The notes under the pieces: model-generated
What the model saw: only the letters and a program-made list of their open reading frames with translations
Databases searched by the model: none
Told to the model about the DNA's origin: nothing
Translations under genes and position numbers: made by a program
In this document: positions 1-10,014 of the stretch, one piece after another
Layout: each line of letters opens with the position of its first letter
Position numbering within the stretch: position 1 is the first letter of the stretch
Origin: an uncultured Bacteroidales bacterium
GTDB lineage: Bacteria > Bacteroidota > Bacteroidia > Bacteroidales > Paludibacteraceae
NCBI GenBank assembly: GCA_902778935.1
Contig: CACYZT010000014.1
Span: forward strand, 1-64,000
Direction of reading: 5' to 3'
DNA: 64,000 bases

Positions 1-67
1 CACCCAAAAAGAAAACAAACAAAACACTAATAACAATCATTATTAACCATTTAAAATCAATTCAATT

Positions 68-703
68 ATGAAAAAGTTTTATTCTTTTATCATCGCTGCT
101 ATGGCAGCTGTAAGTATGAATGCAGAACCCGTTCAGCAAGACATCCCTCTTACTATCGAAAATTGGGGATGGGGCTGGAGTAGTACCGTAGCCAATGTGG
201 ACAATAAACTGGAGGGAACCGTCACCGCCGCCTATGGTGCTATCTCAACTGGTTGGGATCCCGTAATAGACCTCACTTCGTGGGATAAACTGGTAGTTAT
301 AGTTGATAATATTACAGAAGCGGAGCCTGTGTATTGGTACTTGAAGCTTGACCTCCGCGATGAGGCTTTTGTGGATGAAAAGACTACTCCGAATAATCAT
401 ATGACTTTCGAGTTGGCCAAAAGTCATGACCCTGCTACGACGAATTATCTGGTAATCGATTTTATGACCCAAGCTATTCCGGAAGGTTTTAAAAGGGATA
501 AAGTAAGAGTTCTCGCTATTCAAAGCGAAAAAGCATCCTCTTTTGTAGTAAGTCGCGTGTTCCTGGAGAAAGCAGGAGCCACCGCTATCGATAACGTATC
601 CGTACGCAACAACGGCATCCGCTACAATCTCCTAGGCCAACCCGTAGGCGAGGACTACAAAGGTGTTGTGATCCTCAACGGAAAGAAAATGATCGTACGC
701 TAA
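68..703 (+). CDS. Secreted beta-rich protein with T9SS-like C-terminal tail
   Basis: This is a 211-residue exported protein. A signal peptide covers about residues 1-19 (MKKFYSFIIAAMAAVSMNA). The middle is beta-rich and aromatic (WGWGW near residue 35), which suits a carbohydrate-binding or jelly-roll domain, though I cannot name a family. The last 30 residues (NLLGQPVGEDYKGVVILNGK) match the tails of Bacteroidales surface proteins that resemble type IX secretion sorting regions. It ends 6 nt before the SusC ORF, so it is probably part of the same PUL and may be a surface glycan-binding accessory. Its promoter is not visible in the 67 bases upstream. Confidence 0.75.
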   Translation: MKKFYSFIIAAMAAVSMNAEPVQQDIPLTIENWGWGWSSTVANVDNKLEGTVTAAYGAISTGWDPVIDLTSWDKLVVIVDNITEAEPVYWYLKLDLRDEAFVDEKTTPNNHMTFELAKSHDPATTNYLVIDFMTQAIPEGFKRDKVRVLAIQSEKASSFVVSRVFLEKAGATAIDNVSVRNNGIRYNLLGQPVGEDYKGVVILNGKKMIVR

Positions 704-721
704 TCATAAATGTTCAATATC

Positions 722-3700
722 ATGAAAACGTATTTCAGGTATTTGCTTAGCCTTGTAGTTCTCCTCGTGGGAGCTACAGGCTTGGCATTCTCGCAAAACA
801 TTGTTACGGGTACTGTAGAAGATGCAGACGGTCCGCTCATCGGTGCCAGTGTACTCGTGCAAGGAACGACCCGTGGAACAGTTACCGATTTTGACGGTAA
901 ATTCTCCATTGAGGCCAATGTGGGGGATGAGATCGAGTTCTCGTACATGGGCTACACTTCGCAGACACTCAAAGCCACAGCGATTCCTATGCATGTTGTC
1001 ATGTCGGAAAACACCGAGGTGCTCTCTGAAGTGGTGGTGACCGCTATGGGTATCAAGCGTGACCGCAAGGCTTTAGGTTACGAGGTAGGCGAAGTCAAAG
1101 GTGACGAGCTTACCAAAGCGAAGGAGGTTAATGTAGCCAACTCTCTTGCCGGCCGCGTTGCCGGATTGGTAGTATCCGAGACTGCCGGTGGCGCATCGGG
1201 TTCGACACGCGTCGTGTTGCGTGGTGCAACCGAGATGACCGGAAACAACCAGCCGCTCTATGTCATCGACGGTGTCCCGATGGACAACACTTCTTTCGGT
1301 CAAGCAGGCACCGAAGGCGGTTATGACCTCGGTGACGGTATCTCCGCTGTCAACCCGGATGATATCGAGTCGATGTCTGTCCTCAAGGGCCCGGCAGCTG
1401 CTGCTCTGTATGGTAGCCGTGCCAGCCACGGTGTCATCCTTATCACCACGAAAAAAGCCGCTACGGGCGACTCCAAGTGGGGCGTTGAGTACAACGGAAC
1501 GCTCACCTTCGATAGCCAGCTCAGCAAGTGGGATAACGTCCAGCAAGTATATGGTATGGGTTCTGACGGTCAATATAACATAGATGCTGTCAGCAATACC
1601 AATAAGTCTTGGGGACCGAAAGCCGACGGAGGACTTATGCTGCGTTATTATGACGGGCAGGAACATCCCTTCCTTATCATCCCCAATAACACAGCTAATT
1701 TCTTCCAACTCGGTCTGACGGCTAACAATACCGCCGTTATCTCCATGAACACCGGAAAGACCGGCCTCCGTTTCGCCTATTCGGATATGCGTAACCGCGA
1801 CATTCTGCCGAACTCCAACATGAGTCGTAACACCTTGTCGCTACGCGCAAACACATCTCTCGGTCCGGTTGATTTGGACTTCAATGTGAACTATGTGCAT
1901 GAGGACGTCAAGAATCGTCCGGCTCTCGGTGACGATAAGTCCAACGTGGGCAAGAACCTCATGACCCTCGCTACCACATATGACCAGGCTTGGCTCAAGA
2001 ACTATCAGACGGAGAATGGCGAGTATCAGAATTGGAACGGTATGGACCCGTATAACGTGAACCCGTACTGGGATATCTACAAAAACAAGAACCAGTCCTA
2101 CAAACACTTGCTCCGTATGAACGGAAAAATCGTGTATAATATCATTCCGCAATTGAAGATTCAAGCTACTGTAGGTGCCGAAATCAACCGCTTCGAGTTC
2201 TCGGACTTCAAGTATCCGACCACTCCGGGTTATGAGTCCGGTCGTCTGCAGAACAGCTATTTCAACAACCGTATGATTAATGCCGAGTTCCTCGGTATCT
2301 ATACGGACACATGGGGCGATTTCGATTTCACCGCTACAGCCGGTGCTAACGTGTATGATGTGCATAATCAGACCGTCATCAACACCGGTACCGACATGGG
2401 TATCCGCGAGGTAGTGGCGATGTCCAGCTTCGAGGAGCAGTCGGTAGAAGAGGCAACATACAACAAACGTATCGTTTCTGTTTTCGGTTCGGCTAACCTC
2501 GGCTGGCGTCACATGCTGTACTTGGATGCTACCGTTCGTGGTGACAAGTCCTCTACTCTGGCCAGCGGCAAGAACTTGTATGTCTATCCGTCCGTCAGCG
2601 CATCGTGGGTGTTCTCCGAACTGATTAAGACCAACCGCAAAGTGCTGCCGTACGGTAAGTTACGCCTCAGCTGGGCAGAAGTAGGTAGCGACACCGACCC
2701 CTATCAGTTGAGCCTCCGTTATACCAAGTCGCAGTTCGGCTATCCGGGTTACACCATCGGCTATGTATATGGAAACTCCATTCCGAATGCGGACCTTAAA
2801 CCGACACGTACCCGCTCATGGGAAACCGGTTTCGAGACCAAATGGTGCAACCAGCGTATCAGCCTCGATTTTACCTTCTATCATCAGACATCTCGTGACC
2901 AGATTATCGGCATGGCTGTTTCGCCTACCAGCGGTTATGACTATCGCATGATTAATGCCGGTGCTATCCTGAACCAAGGTTTCGAAATTACCTTTGGCGC
3001 ACGTCTCGTGCAAACAAGAGACTTCTCCTGGGATTTGAATATCAACTGGTCGAAGAACAACAACAAGGTGCTTAAACTGACGGAAGGAACGACGGAACTG
3101 GAGTTGGCTAAAGCTACCTGGTGTAATGTCTATGTTGCCGCTCGCGAAGGAGAGGAGTACGGCGCTATTTGCAGTCCGGCTCTGGCACGTAATGCCGATG
3201 GTCGCGTCATCGTGGATGCCACAACGGGTCTGCCGACCTTCACTACCGAGAACAAAGTGCTGGGTAATGCACAGTGGAAATGGACCGGAGGTCTGAGCAC
3301 AACACTGCGTTGGCGTATGTTGAGTCTCTCCGCGCTGTTTGATGTCAAGGTCGGTGCCAGCATCTTCTCGATGTCTGAGCGTTCGTCCTATGAGACAGGA
3401 AAGGCCAAAGAGACCCTCGCAGGTCGTGCCGAGTGGTACGCTTCCGAGGAGGCTCGTAGAGCAGCCGGTGTGACGGACATCAACGCATGGCGGGCAAGTG
3501 GTAACGCAGGCGGTTATATTGTCGATGGTGTTATCGACAATGGCGACGGCACCTATAGCGAGAACACCATCTGTATCAACCCCGAAGACTATTGGATGGA
3601 AGTGTCCCGTAAATCGCCGGAGATGTTCATCTATGACAACTCCTATATCAAGTGCCGTGAGTTGACCCTCAGCCTTGATTTCCCGAAAGAGTGGCTCGAC

Positions 3701-3880
3701 AAGAAGGGTATCGTGAAACACGTAGGCATCAGCTTCGTGGCTCGTAACCCGTTCATCGTGTGGAAGAACATCAAGGATATCGACCCCGATGCACAGTACA
3801 ACACCTCCGGACTTGGTCTTGAGTACGGTTCTCTCCCGAGCCGTCGCAGCTACGGTCTAAATTTCAATATTAAGTTCTAA
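722..3880 (+). CDS. SusC-like TonB-dependent outer-membrane glycan transporter
   Basis: SusC/RagA family outer-membrane porin that imports oligosaccharides with its SusD partner. I place the start at ATG 722, because it begins MKTYFRYLLSLVVLLVGATG, a clean signal peptide; an in-frame ATG at 710 adds four residues. The mature protein begins with a carboxypeptidase-regulatory-like domain (VTGTVEDADGPLIGASV). A TonB-dependent plug follows with the SusC signature SVLKGPAAAALYGSRAS near residue 220, then a long beta-barrel. The length of about 1050 residues is normal for the family. It is followed by SusD, a surface lipoprotein, a symporter and a GH9 enzyme, which points to a beta-glucan substrate (inference). 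Confidence 0.97.
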   Translation: MKTYFRYLLSLVVLLVGATGLAFSQNIVTGTVEDADGPLIGASVLVQGTTRGTVTDFDGKFSIEANVGDEIEFSYMGYTSQTLKATAIPMHVVMSENTEVLSEVVVTAMGIKRDRKALGYEVGEVKGDELTKAKEVNVANSLAGRVAGLVVSETAGGASGSTRVVLRGATEMTGNNQPLYVIDGVPMDNTSFGQAGTEGGYDLGDGISAVNPDDIESMSVLKGPAAAALYGSRASHGVILITTKKAATGDSKWGVEYNGTLTFDSQLSKWDNVQQVYGMGSDGQYNIDAVSNTNKSWGPKADGGLMLRYYDGQEHPFLIIPNNTANFFQLGLTANNTAVISMNTGKTGLRFAYSDMRNRDILPNSNMSRNTLSLRANTSLGPVDLDFNVNYVHEDVKNRPALGDDKSNVGKNLMTLATTYDQAWLKNYQTENGEYQNWNGMDPYNVNPYWDIYKNKNQSYKHLLRMNGKIVYNIIPQLKIQATVGAEINRFEFSDFKYPTTPGYESGRLQNSYFNNRMINAEFLGIYTDTWGDFDFTATAGANVYDVHNQTVINTGTDMGIREVVAMSSFEEQSVEEATYNKRIVSVFGSANLGWRHMLYLDATVRGDKSSTLASGKNLYVYPSVSASWVFSELIKTNRKVLPYGKLRLSWAEVGSDTDPYQLSLRYTKSQFGYPGYTIGYVYGNSIPNADLKPTRTRSWETGFETKWCNQRISLDFTFYHQTSRDQIIGMAVSPTSGYDYRMINAGAILNQGFEITFGARLVQTRDFSWDLNINWSKNNNKVLKLTEGTTELELAKATWCNVYVAAREGEEYGAICSPALARNADGRVIVDATTGLPTFTTENKVLGNAQWKWTGGLSTTLRWRMLSLSALFDVKVGASIFSMSERSSYETGKAKETLAGRAEWYASEEARRAAGVTDINAWRASGNAGGYIVDGVIDNGDGTYSENTICINPEDYWMEVSRKSPEMFIYDNSYIKCRELTLSLDFPKEWLDKKGIVKHVGISFVARNPFIVWKNIKDIDPDAQYNTSGLGLEYGSLPSRRSYGLNFNIKF

Positions 3881-3917
3881 CCTCGTAAAATGAATGAAAA
3901 TAGAAAGGAATAAAGCT

Positions 3918-5600
3918 ATGAAAAAGATATTTTTAATGATGGTATTAGCGGTCTCCTTCGTTTCTTGCTCAGACAAGGTTTACGAGGAAATCAACACCGA
4001 CCCCACCAAAGCATCGCGTGTCAATCCGGCTTCTCAACTATCCTATGCCGAATTGCAGATGTATGGCGATATGAACTATGTGGACGTCTTCCGTCTCTAT
4101 ACATACGCGTTCACACAGCACCTGATGGGCTGCTGGAACACCACTAACTACGGCGGTCAGCATCGTATGGACGACAATGAGATGTCCCGTCCGTGGAATA
4201 ACCTCTATCCGGCAGCCATTCGTAATCTGACGGATGCCATCGACCAGACCAAGGATGACTCCACGCTTGTGAACATCAATGCAGCTTTGCGTATCTTCCG
4301 CGTATATGCAGGCGCGCTCCTTACTGAATACTACGGCGACGTGCCGTTCAGCGAGGCAGGCCTCGGCTATATCACCGGCAAGACGGACCCCAAGTATGAC
4401 TATCAGGAGGAACTCTATCCTTATTTCTTCAAGGAACTGAAAGAAGCTGCTAAGCAGTTTGATATCACAGCTACCGCTATTACCAGCGATCCGATGTTTG
4501 GCGGCAATATCGACAAATGGAGACTGTTTGCCAACTCGCTTCGCCTGCGTTACGCCATGCGTATATCCGACGTACTGCCCGAACTGGCTAAACAGGAGTT
4601 CGCCGCTGCACTCAATGACGGTGTCATGGCGAATATTGACGATGATGCCTGCGTGAAATACATGGAGGTGACCTATAGCTTCGGTCAGGAGTCCTATCGC
4701 GACTTCCGCGGAAACGCTTTGTCCAAATATTTCTACGGCAACGACCCCGCAAACAATCCGTCATATATTTGCCAGACATTCTGGAAACAACTCTATGACA
4801 ACAACGACCCGCGTACTACACGTATTTGCCGCTTCTACATTGATGATTTCCTCGCTATCTCTACCGGCGAAGGACGTATTGACATGACGGACGCTGTGGT
4901 TGCTACGCAGGAAGCCAACCCGGGCAGTAATGTAATCTATCTGATTGCTCCTGGCGAGTTCTCATGGGACAACTGGCCTACCTATCCGGAACTGCCCGGC
5001 AGCGCACTCGCAGAGAAGGTAGCCAGCGTGCAAGCCGCGCATCCCGGCTATAATCCGGGATCCAACCCCCGTTGGCTCATGCCTAAGCTGGCAGTCAACT
5101 TCCTGCAGTCGGATAATCCGGGTATCATCATGACCTATGCCGAGGTATGTTTCCTCCGTGCAGAAGCAGCAGTGCTCGGCTGGACCGGCGACAATGCCAA
5201 GGATATGTATGAGAAGGGCATTCGCGCTTCTATGGATATTCTGGCGAAATACTATAAGTGCGATGTCATCACTGATGCAGAGTATGCAACGTATATCGCA
5301 CAACCGGCCATCGCCTTCGGTGCCGGTCCGGACCAGCAGAAGATGCAGATCAACACGCAGGCGTGGATTCTTCATTTCCACAACCCCGCTGAGGCTTGGT
5401 CTAATGTTCGCCGCTCCGACTATCCCGCTCTCCAACCGCCTACTGGCGCCAAAAACCCGCTCATCGACGGTGCGGAAATACCGGTTCGTCTATGCTATCC
5501 GATTAAGGAAGAGACGTACAGCAAGGAGGCTTATCAGGCTGCCAAGGCCCGCGTTGGTAATTATTCATGGCACGCTCGCTTGTGGTGGGATGTTAAATAA
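3918..5600 (+). CDS. SusD-like surface glycan-binding lipoprotein
   Basis: SusD/RagB family lipoprotein that caps the SusC channel and binds glycan at the cell surface. The start at 3918 (MKKIFLMMVLAVSFVSC) gives a lipobox ending in Cys; an upstream in-frame ATG at 3894 would put nine charged residues ahead of the signal peptide and is unlikely. The mature part opens with the family-typical N-terminal segment (INTDPTKASRVNP), and helical TPR-like stretches contain WNNLYPAAIRNL. The C-terminal aromatic patch ends in WHARLWWDV. It lies 37 nt after SusC and 28 nt before the next lipoprotein. The sequence looks closer to the SusD-like_2 subgroup than to classical SusD. Confidence 0.95.
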   Translation: MKKIFLMMVLAVSFVSCSDKVYEEINTDPTKASRVNPASQLSYAELQMYGDMNYVDVFRLYTYAFTQHLMGCWNTTNYGGQHRMDDNEMSRPWNNLYPAAIRNLTDAIDQTKDDSTLVNINAALRIFRVYAGALLTEYYGDVPFSEAGLGYITGKTDPKYDYQEELYPYFFKELKEAAKQFDITATAITSDPMFGGNIDKWRLFANSLRLRYAMRISDVLPELAKQEFAAALNDGVMANIDDDACVKYMEVTYSFGQESYRDFRGNALSKYFYGNDPANNPSYICQTFWKQLYDNNDPRTTRICRFYIDDFLAISTGEGRIDMTDAVVATQEANPGSNVIYLIAPGEFSWDNWPTYPELPGSALAEKVASVQAAHPGYNPGSNPRWLMPKLAVNFLQSDNPGIIMTYAEVCFLRAEAAVLGWTGDNAKDMYEKGIRASMDILAKYYKCDVITDAEYATYIAQPAIAFGAGPDQQKMQINTQAWILHFHNPAEAWSNVRRSDYPALQPPTGAKNPLIDGAEIPVRLCYPIKEETYSKEAYQAAKARVGNYSWHARLWWDVK

Positions 5601-5628
5601 TGTTTAATATTTAATGTTGTAAGATATT
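5601..5628 (+). repeat. Junction tract, TTTAAT-type, between susD-like stop and next start
   Basis: The bases between the SusD stop and the next ATG are mostly made of repeated TTTAAT/TTAATG motifs. This resembles the tandem tracts seen at other stop-to-start junctions in this window. Confidence 0.4.
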
Positions 5629-6864
5629 ATGAAAACAAAGCTTTTATATATAGCTGCTTTGGCATTAGCGGTCGTTTTCTCAGCCTGCGAAAACAATACT
5701 CCGTATGACACACAGTCTCCGGACGATGCGCCGCTGATTCTCAGGCCCTATAATGAGTCCGGCACCGGTTCGTTCACCTATAATTTGGCGAATCCCGATA
5801 CGCCGCTCTATGACTCTGTCACTGTTACTCCGTCCAAGTACACGACGGTGAACTGGTACATCGACGGTACGTTAGTATTCACCGGTTTAAAGATAGAGCA
5901 GACTTTCCTTACCGGCTCTTACGATCTGCTCATCGAGGCCGTTACACAAGCCGGCAAGCGTACCGAACGTAGAGGTTCTGTCACAGTCCATCCCTGCGAC
6001 ACCGACCCGTATTCAGCTGCTCCCGCTGCCGGTCGCCATTGTGTGCCGGGCAACCCCGCTACACTCGATGGTGCGAACCTCACCAAGGTGGATAAGGTCC
6101 TGCTGACGAAAGATATTTATGGCAAGGAGATCGTACATACTATCGTGCCTGATGCGGGTGCAACCGATGCACAACTGACCATCACCTTGCCTGAGACCCC
6201 GGACGGACTGTACTATGTGCGTTTCATGGACACCGAGGGAAAGCTGTACGGTGCTGAGGATATCAATGTGCACAATGTATCCGTCGTACTGGCAGGTTAT
6301 GAAGAGTTCTCGCCTGGCAAAGAATGGACCATCACCGGCGTCAAGCTGGAGAACGTGGCATCCGTCAAAGTAGACGAGACTGTGGTTACCGAATTGACCG
6401 TGACAGCTACTTCTATCACCTTCACCGCACCTGCAGCTGAAGTAGGCGAGCATACGCTCTCTATCCAGAATGCTGACGGCTCCAGCGTGTACTTCATCAC
6501 CGCCGACGGACTGATGGATGTTGCCAAGACGGTTGTCAGCGCGGAAACCACCATCTGGGAAGGTAGTTGCGTCATCAATTGGGGTGACACGAAAGTGGAA
6601 CTGACAGCGGATATGATGAAGGATGTGCCGGTAGGCGCTACGATATATGTGTACTTCACCGTGCCGGAGGCAGAGTATCATGCTTTGCGCATCACAGACG
6701 ACTGGTGGAGTCATGACCTGCTGTCGCAAGTGGACGGTATGGAAGGCCAGCCGAACCCCTACACCTTCGTTTACGATGAAGCAGGTAAAGCGGCAGTTGA
6801 TCAGACAGGAAAAGCCCTTGTTACCGGTTTCGGATTGGAAATCACCAAAGTTACGTTCAAATAA
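5629..6864 (+). CDS. PUL surface lipoprotein with IPT/TIG-type domains (SusE/F position)
   Basis: A 411-residue lipoprotein (MKTKLLYIAALALAVVFSAC). It sits right after SusD, where surface glycan-binding proteins are usually encoded. The chain is made of Ig-like modules. About residues 125-290 look like two IPT/TIG repeats (PGNPATLDGANLTKVDKVLL and GKEWTITGVKLENVASVKV). The last 120 residues form a separate beta domain with aromatic residues (ITDDWWSHDLL) that could bind glycan. I infer a substrate-capture role at the cell surface. There is no enzymatic motif. Confidence 0.85.
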   Translation: MKTKLLYIAALALAVVFSACENNTPYDTQSPDDAPLILRPYNESGTGSFTYNLANPDTPLYDSVTVTPSKYTTVNWYIDGTLVFTGLKIEQTFLTGSYDLLIEAVTQAGKRTERRGSVTVHPCDTDPYSAAPAAGRHCVPGNPATLDGANLTKVDKVLLTKDIYGKEIVHTIVPDAGATDAQLTITLPETPDGLYYVRFMDTEGKLYGAEDINVHNVSVVLAGYEEFSPGKEWTITGVKLENVASVKVDETVVTELTVTATSITFTAPAAEVGEHTLSIQNADGSSVYFITADGLMDVAKTVVSAETTIWEGSCVINWGDTKVELTADMMKDVPVGATIYVYFTVPEAEYHALRITDDWWSHDLLSQVDGMEGQPNPYTFVYDEAGKAAVDQTGKALVTGFGLEITKVTFK

Positions 6865-6884
6865 ATCGTAATTCGTAAATCACT
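6865..6884 (+). repeat. Junction tract ATCGTAATTCGTAAATC before symporter start
   Basis: The stop codon of the upstream lipoprotein (6862-6864) runs directly into two imperfect copies of an ATCGTAA/TTCGTAA motif, which end at the ATG of the symporter. Same style as the other stop-to-start tracts. Confidence 0.5.
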
Positions 6885-8243
6885 ATGGTTCCTTTACGAG
6901 AAAAAATTGCATACGCTCTGGGTGATGCCGCTTCCGGCGGCATCACCTGGAAGATTATGTCCGTAGCATTCCCGCTGTTCTTCACCCATGTGTTCGGACT
7001 CAGTTTTGCCGATGCGGCAGCGCTGATGTTAGTAGCACGTATCTTCGATGTGTTCACTGATCCGCTTATGGGTTCGATAGCGGACCGCACAAAAACGCGC
7101 TGGGGAACATACCGTCCCTGGCTCATCTTCGGTGCTGTTCCTTTCGGACTGATTTTTGCCTTGCTGCTCTTCACGCCCGACTTGGGACCGACGGGTAAAC
7201 GTGTATGGGCATACACATTCTATCTGCTGATGATGGCGGTCTATACAGCGGTCAACGTGCCCTACGGTTCATTGCTCGGCGTGATGACCACCGATGACAA
7301 CGAGAAGAACCAGTTCTCCGCTTTCCGTATGGTCGGCGCTTATGCGATGGGCTTTATCACGCTCATCATCTTCCCGATTCTGCAGAAGCATATCGGCGGC
7401 ACGGAGCAACACCAGTACGCTGTGTTAGGCGCAGTTTTCGGACTCGTAGCGGCGCTTATGACGCTTACCTGCGGACTAATGACCAAGGAACGCCATCAAC
7501 CCGTTATTGCCGAGAAATTCAGCTTCAAGCAGTTCGCAGACTTGTTCCGCAACAAGCCGTGGGTCTATATGACCTCCATCGCTTTCTGCACGAATTTCTT
7601 CAATGGCTTCCGCTATGCCGTTGTGGGCTACATGTTCACCTATTGTATATGCGGGGAGTTTAGTTTAGGCCGTTTCATCCTCAACTACACGGCGTTCATG
7701 GCGTTTAGTGAAGTGACCTGTATGATTTTCGGCGCACTCAGTCCGGCATTCACGCGGAAAGTGGGCTCCAAACGGATGGCATTCGTATGGGCATCCGTTA
7801 TATGCTGTGTGTTCTCGGTATTGTATTTCTTCATTCCGATGGACGCATCTTACCTCTGGCTCATGGTGCTTGTCTCGATGCTCGCTTCCGTAGGCGCAGG
7901 CTTGTACTCGCCGCTCCTATGGTCGATGTATGCCGATGTGGCGGACTATGCAACCGAGAAGAACGGAACCAGTTCCACGGGTCTTATCTTCTCGTCCGGA
8001 ACGATGGCGCAGAAGTTCGGCGGAGCTATATCAGGCAGTTTGATTGCATTGCTCCTGGGCTACGCAGGTCTGGTGTCAGAAACGGATATGGTAACCGGCG
8101 AGACGATCGTCTCCATCACCAATGAAGAGTCCGTCCGCACTATGGTATGGGCACTTTTCAGCCTCTTTCCTGCAGCTATAGCATGTATCATGGCGTATCT
8201 TGCCTATAAATTCCCATTGAAAAAATCAATATATGAGAAATAG
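6885..8243 (+). CDS. GPH-family (MelB-like) sugar:cation symporter
   Basis: A 452-residue inner-membrane protein with about 12 hydrophobic segments. The N-terminus (PLREKIAYALGDAASGGITW) is the hallmark of the glycoside-pentoside-hexuronide:cation symporter family, followed by the first-loop signature DVFTDPLMGSIADRT. It would take oligosaccharides released in the periplasm into the cytoplasm. Its 3' end overlaps the start of the GH9 gene by 11 nt, so the two are translationally linked. Together with SusCD this gives an outer-membrane to inner-membrane uptake route. The substrate (cellobiose or a related beta-glucoside) is inferred from the GH9 neighbour. Confidence 0.92.
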   Translation: MVPLREKIAYALGDAASGGITWKIMSVAFPLFFTHVFGLSFADAAALMLVARIFDVFTDPLMGSIADRTKTRWGTYRPWLIFGAVPFGLIFALLLFTPDLGPTGKRVWAYTFYLLMMAVYTAVNVPYGSLLGVMTTDDNEKNQFSAFRMVGAYAMGFITLIIFPILQKHIGGTEQHQYAVLGAVFGLVAALMTLTCGLMTKERHQPVIAEKFSFKQFADLFRNKPWVYMTSIAFCTNFFNGFRYAVVGYMFTYCICGEFSLGRFILNYTAFMAFSEVTCMIFGALSPAFTRKVGSKRMAFVWASVICCVFSVLYFFIPMDASYLWLMVLVSMLASVGAGLYSPLLWSMYADVADYATEKNGTSSTGLIFSSGTMAQKFGGAISGSLIALLLGYAGLVSETDMVTGETIVSITNEESVRTMVWALFSLFPAAIACIMAYLAYKFPLKKSIYEK

Positions 8244-10014
8244 TATCATTTTTCTCGCATGTGCTTGTGCCCTTTTCACAGGGTGCAAGCACAATGCGTC
8301 TTCAGACATTCGTCTCAACCAGCTCGGCTTCTCACCGATGCAAGAGATGACGGCCACCATTGTGCTCCCTGATTCAACAGCCGAAGCCAATGCCGTTTTC
8401 ATCCTCAATGAAAATAACGACACCGTCTGGAGCGGAGTGCCTGCCGTCACGATGAAAAATCCTATCTCCGGAAAGTCATGCCAGATAGTTGATTTCTCTG
8501 CCCTCGACACCGTTGGCACCTATACGATGTACTTGAAGGACGGCCAAGGCAAAATCTCAAATGTCAAATTTCAAATCTCAAATAGGCCGTACCGTGAATT
8601 AACACGCTCGGCCTTACGTGCCTACTACCACCAGCGCGCATCAATGGCCACCGAGGAACCCTACGCCGAAGGATATGCACGGCCTGCCGGACACCCCGAT
8701 GACCATGTGCTCGTGCATGCCTCAGCAGCCACGCCGGAGCGACCCGAAGGAACGGTGATATCTTCCCCCGAAGGATGGTACGATGCCGGCGATTATAACA
8801 AGTATATCGTCAATTCCGGCTTCACGATGGGCGTATGGTTCTTGGCGTATGAGTTCAACAAGGCGTATTTCGACACGCTCAAGCTGAATATCCCTGAATC
8901 AATCGTAAATCGTCAATCGTCCAATCGTCAATGTCCTGACATGCTGTCCGAGGCGATGTATAACATCCGCTGGATGATGACGATGCAGGACCTGGACGGA
9001 GGCGTGTATCATAAGCTGACAGAACCCGATTTTGAGGGATTCATTCGACCTGACCAATGCAAAAAACCGCGCTACGTGGTGATGAAGACTACCGCTGCTA
9101 CGCTCGATTTCGCAGCCACGATGGCTATGGCTGCTCGTATCTATGCGCCGTTTGACGAAGCGTTCTGTGCGCAGGCCAAGGAAGCAGCCGTAAAAGCTTA
9201 TCAATGGGCACTCGCTCACCCTGCCGTCTATTACGACCAGCCGAAGATGAATGCGCAGTTCAAACCGGAGATAACAACCGGTGCGTATGATGACTTCGAT
9301 GTGAACGATGAGTTCTATTGGGCGGAGATAGAATTGTATCTGCTTACAGGTGACGAGCAATACAAAGCCAATATCGGAAGCCATGCCCGCAATATAGCCA
9401 ACACCCTTGCCCAAGACGGCAAGTATTATCTTCCGGCAACATGGGGCAATGTGGCTGAACTGGCCTATCTCGATCTCCTCATGCATGGCAAGACCGGTGC
9501 CAACGCCCTGCTGGAGCATCTTAAACCATACATTGACGACGTGGAGACCTCCGTCTTCCGCTCGCCCTATGGTAACCGCGAGTCTGATTTCTTCTGGGGC
9601 TGTAACTCTGAGGGCTGCTGCTGGCGAGGCATCGAGTGCCTATACGCATACCGGCTGACGGGCGAAGAGAAATACCGTATCAATGCCGAGCGATGCCTCA
9701 ATTATATCCTGGGACAAAATGCGACGGGGTACTGCTATGTGACGGGCTTCGGTACCAAACCAACTGCGCACCCGCACCACCGTCTCTCTTATTCGCATCC
9801 CAAAGGCACCTTGCCTGGATTCCTGGCTGGAGGACCGAACCCGGCGCAACAGGACGCACAGACGGACGGCGTCAAATATCCGAAGGATGTACCGGCGGAC
9901 GAGAGTTACCTGGACTACCAGCCCAGTTATGCCTCCAATGAGGTTACTATCAATTGGAATGTCACCCTCTTTGCACTGGCAGCCGGCATTGACGCGCTGG
10001 ATGCTCAGCACTGA
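8233..10014 (+). CDS. GH9 family endoglucanase lipoprotein
   Basis: Glycoside hydrolase family 9 cellulase/beta-glucanase. It has a lipoprotein signal (IIFLACACALFTGC, Cys 18), an N-terminal Ig-like cellulase domain (about residues 25-115, IRLNQLGFSP) and the GH9 (alpha/alpha)6 catalytic domain. The catalytic base motif is visible (GWYDAGDYNK, Asp184 and Asp187), as are the substrate-binding HPHHR region and the C-terminal SNEVTINWN motif with the acid Glu570. Two low-complexity insertions derived from tandem DNA tracts lie in frame: KISNVKFQISN at about 108-118, at the Ig/catalytic linker, and SIVNRQSSNRQ at about 223-233, between catalytic helices. Last gene of the PUL. Confidence 0.96.
   Translation: MRNSIIFLACACALFTGCKHNASSDIRLNQLGFSPMQEMTATIVLPDSTAEANAVFILNENNDTVWSGVPAVTMKNPISGKSCQIVDFSALDTVGTYTMYLKDGQGKISNVKFQISNRPYRELTRSALRAYYHQRASMATEEPYAEGYARPAGHPDDHVLVHASAATPERPEGTVISSPEGWYDAGDYNKYIVNSGFTMGVWFLAYEFNKAYFDTLKLNIPESIVNRQSSNRQCPDMLSEAMYNIRWMMTMQDLDGGVYHKLTEPDFEGFIRPDQCKKPRYVVMKTTAATLDFAATMAMAARIYAPFDEAFCAQAKEAAVKAYQWALAHPAVYYDQPKMNAQFKPEITTGAYDDFDVNDEFYWAEIELYLLTGDEQYKANIGSHARNIANTLAQDGKYYLPATWGNVAELAYLDLLMHGKTGANALLEHLKPYIDDVETSVFRSPYGNRESDFFWGCNSEGCCWRGIECLYAYRLTGEEKYRINAERCLNYILGQNATGYCYVTGFGTKPTAHPHHRLSYSHPKGTLPGFLAGGPNPAQQDAQTDGVKYPKDVPADESYLDYQPSYASNEVTINWNVTLFALAAGIDALDAQH
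8550..8585 (+). repeat. In-frame TCAAAT tandem tract inside GH9 gene
   Basis: Four copies of TCAAAT plus one variable base (TCAAATG, TCAAATT, TCAAATC, TCAAATA). It encodes the linker between the Ig-like and catalytic domains. Confidence 0.75.
8898..8933 (+). repeat. In-frame CAATCGT tandem tract inside GH9 gene
   Basis: Three CAATCGT-type units, one AAATCGT and a terminal CAATGT. It encodes a Ser/Asn/Arg/Gln-rich insertion in the catalytic domain. The same heptamer recurs at 17173-17216 and 28957-28984. Confidence 0.8.
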
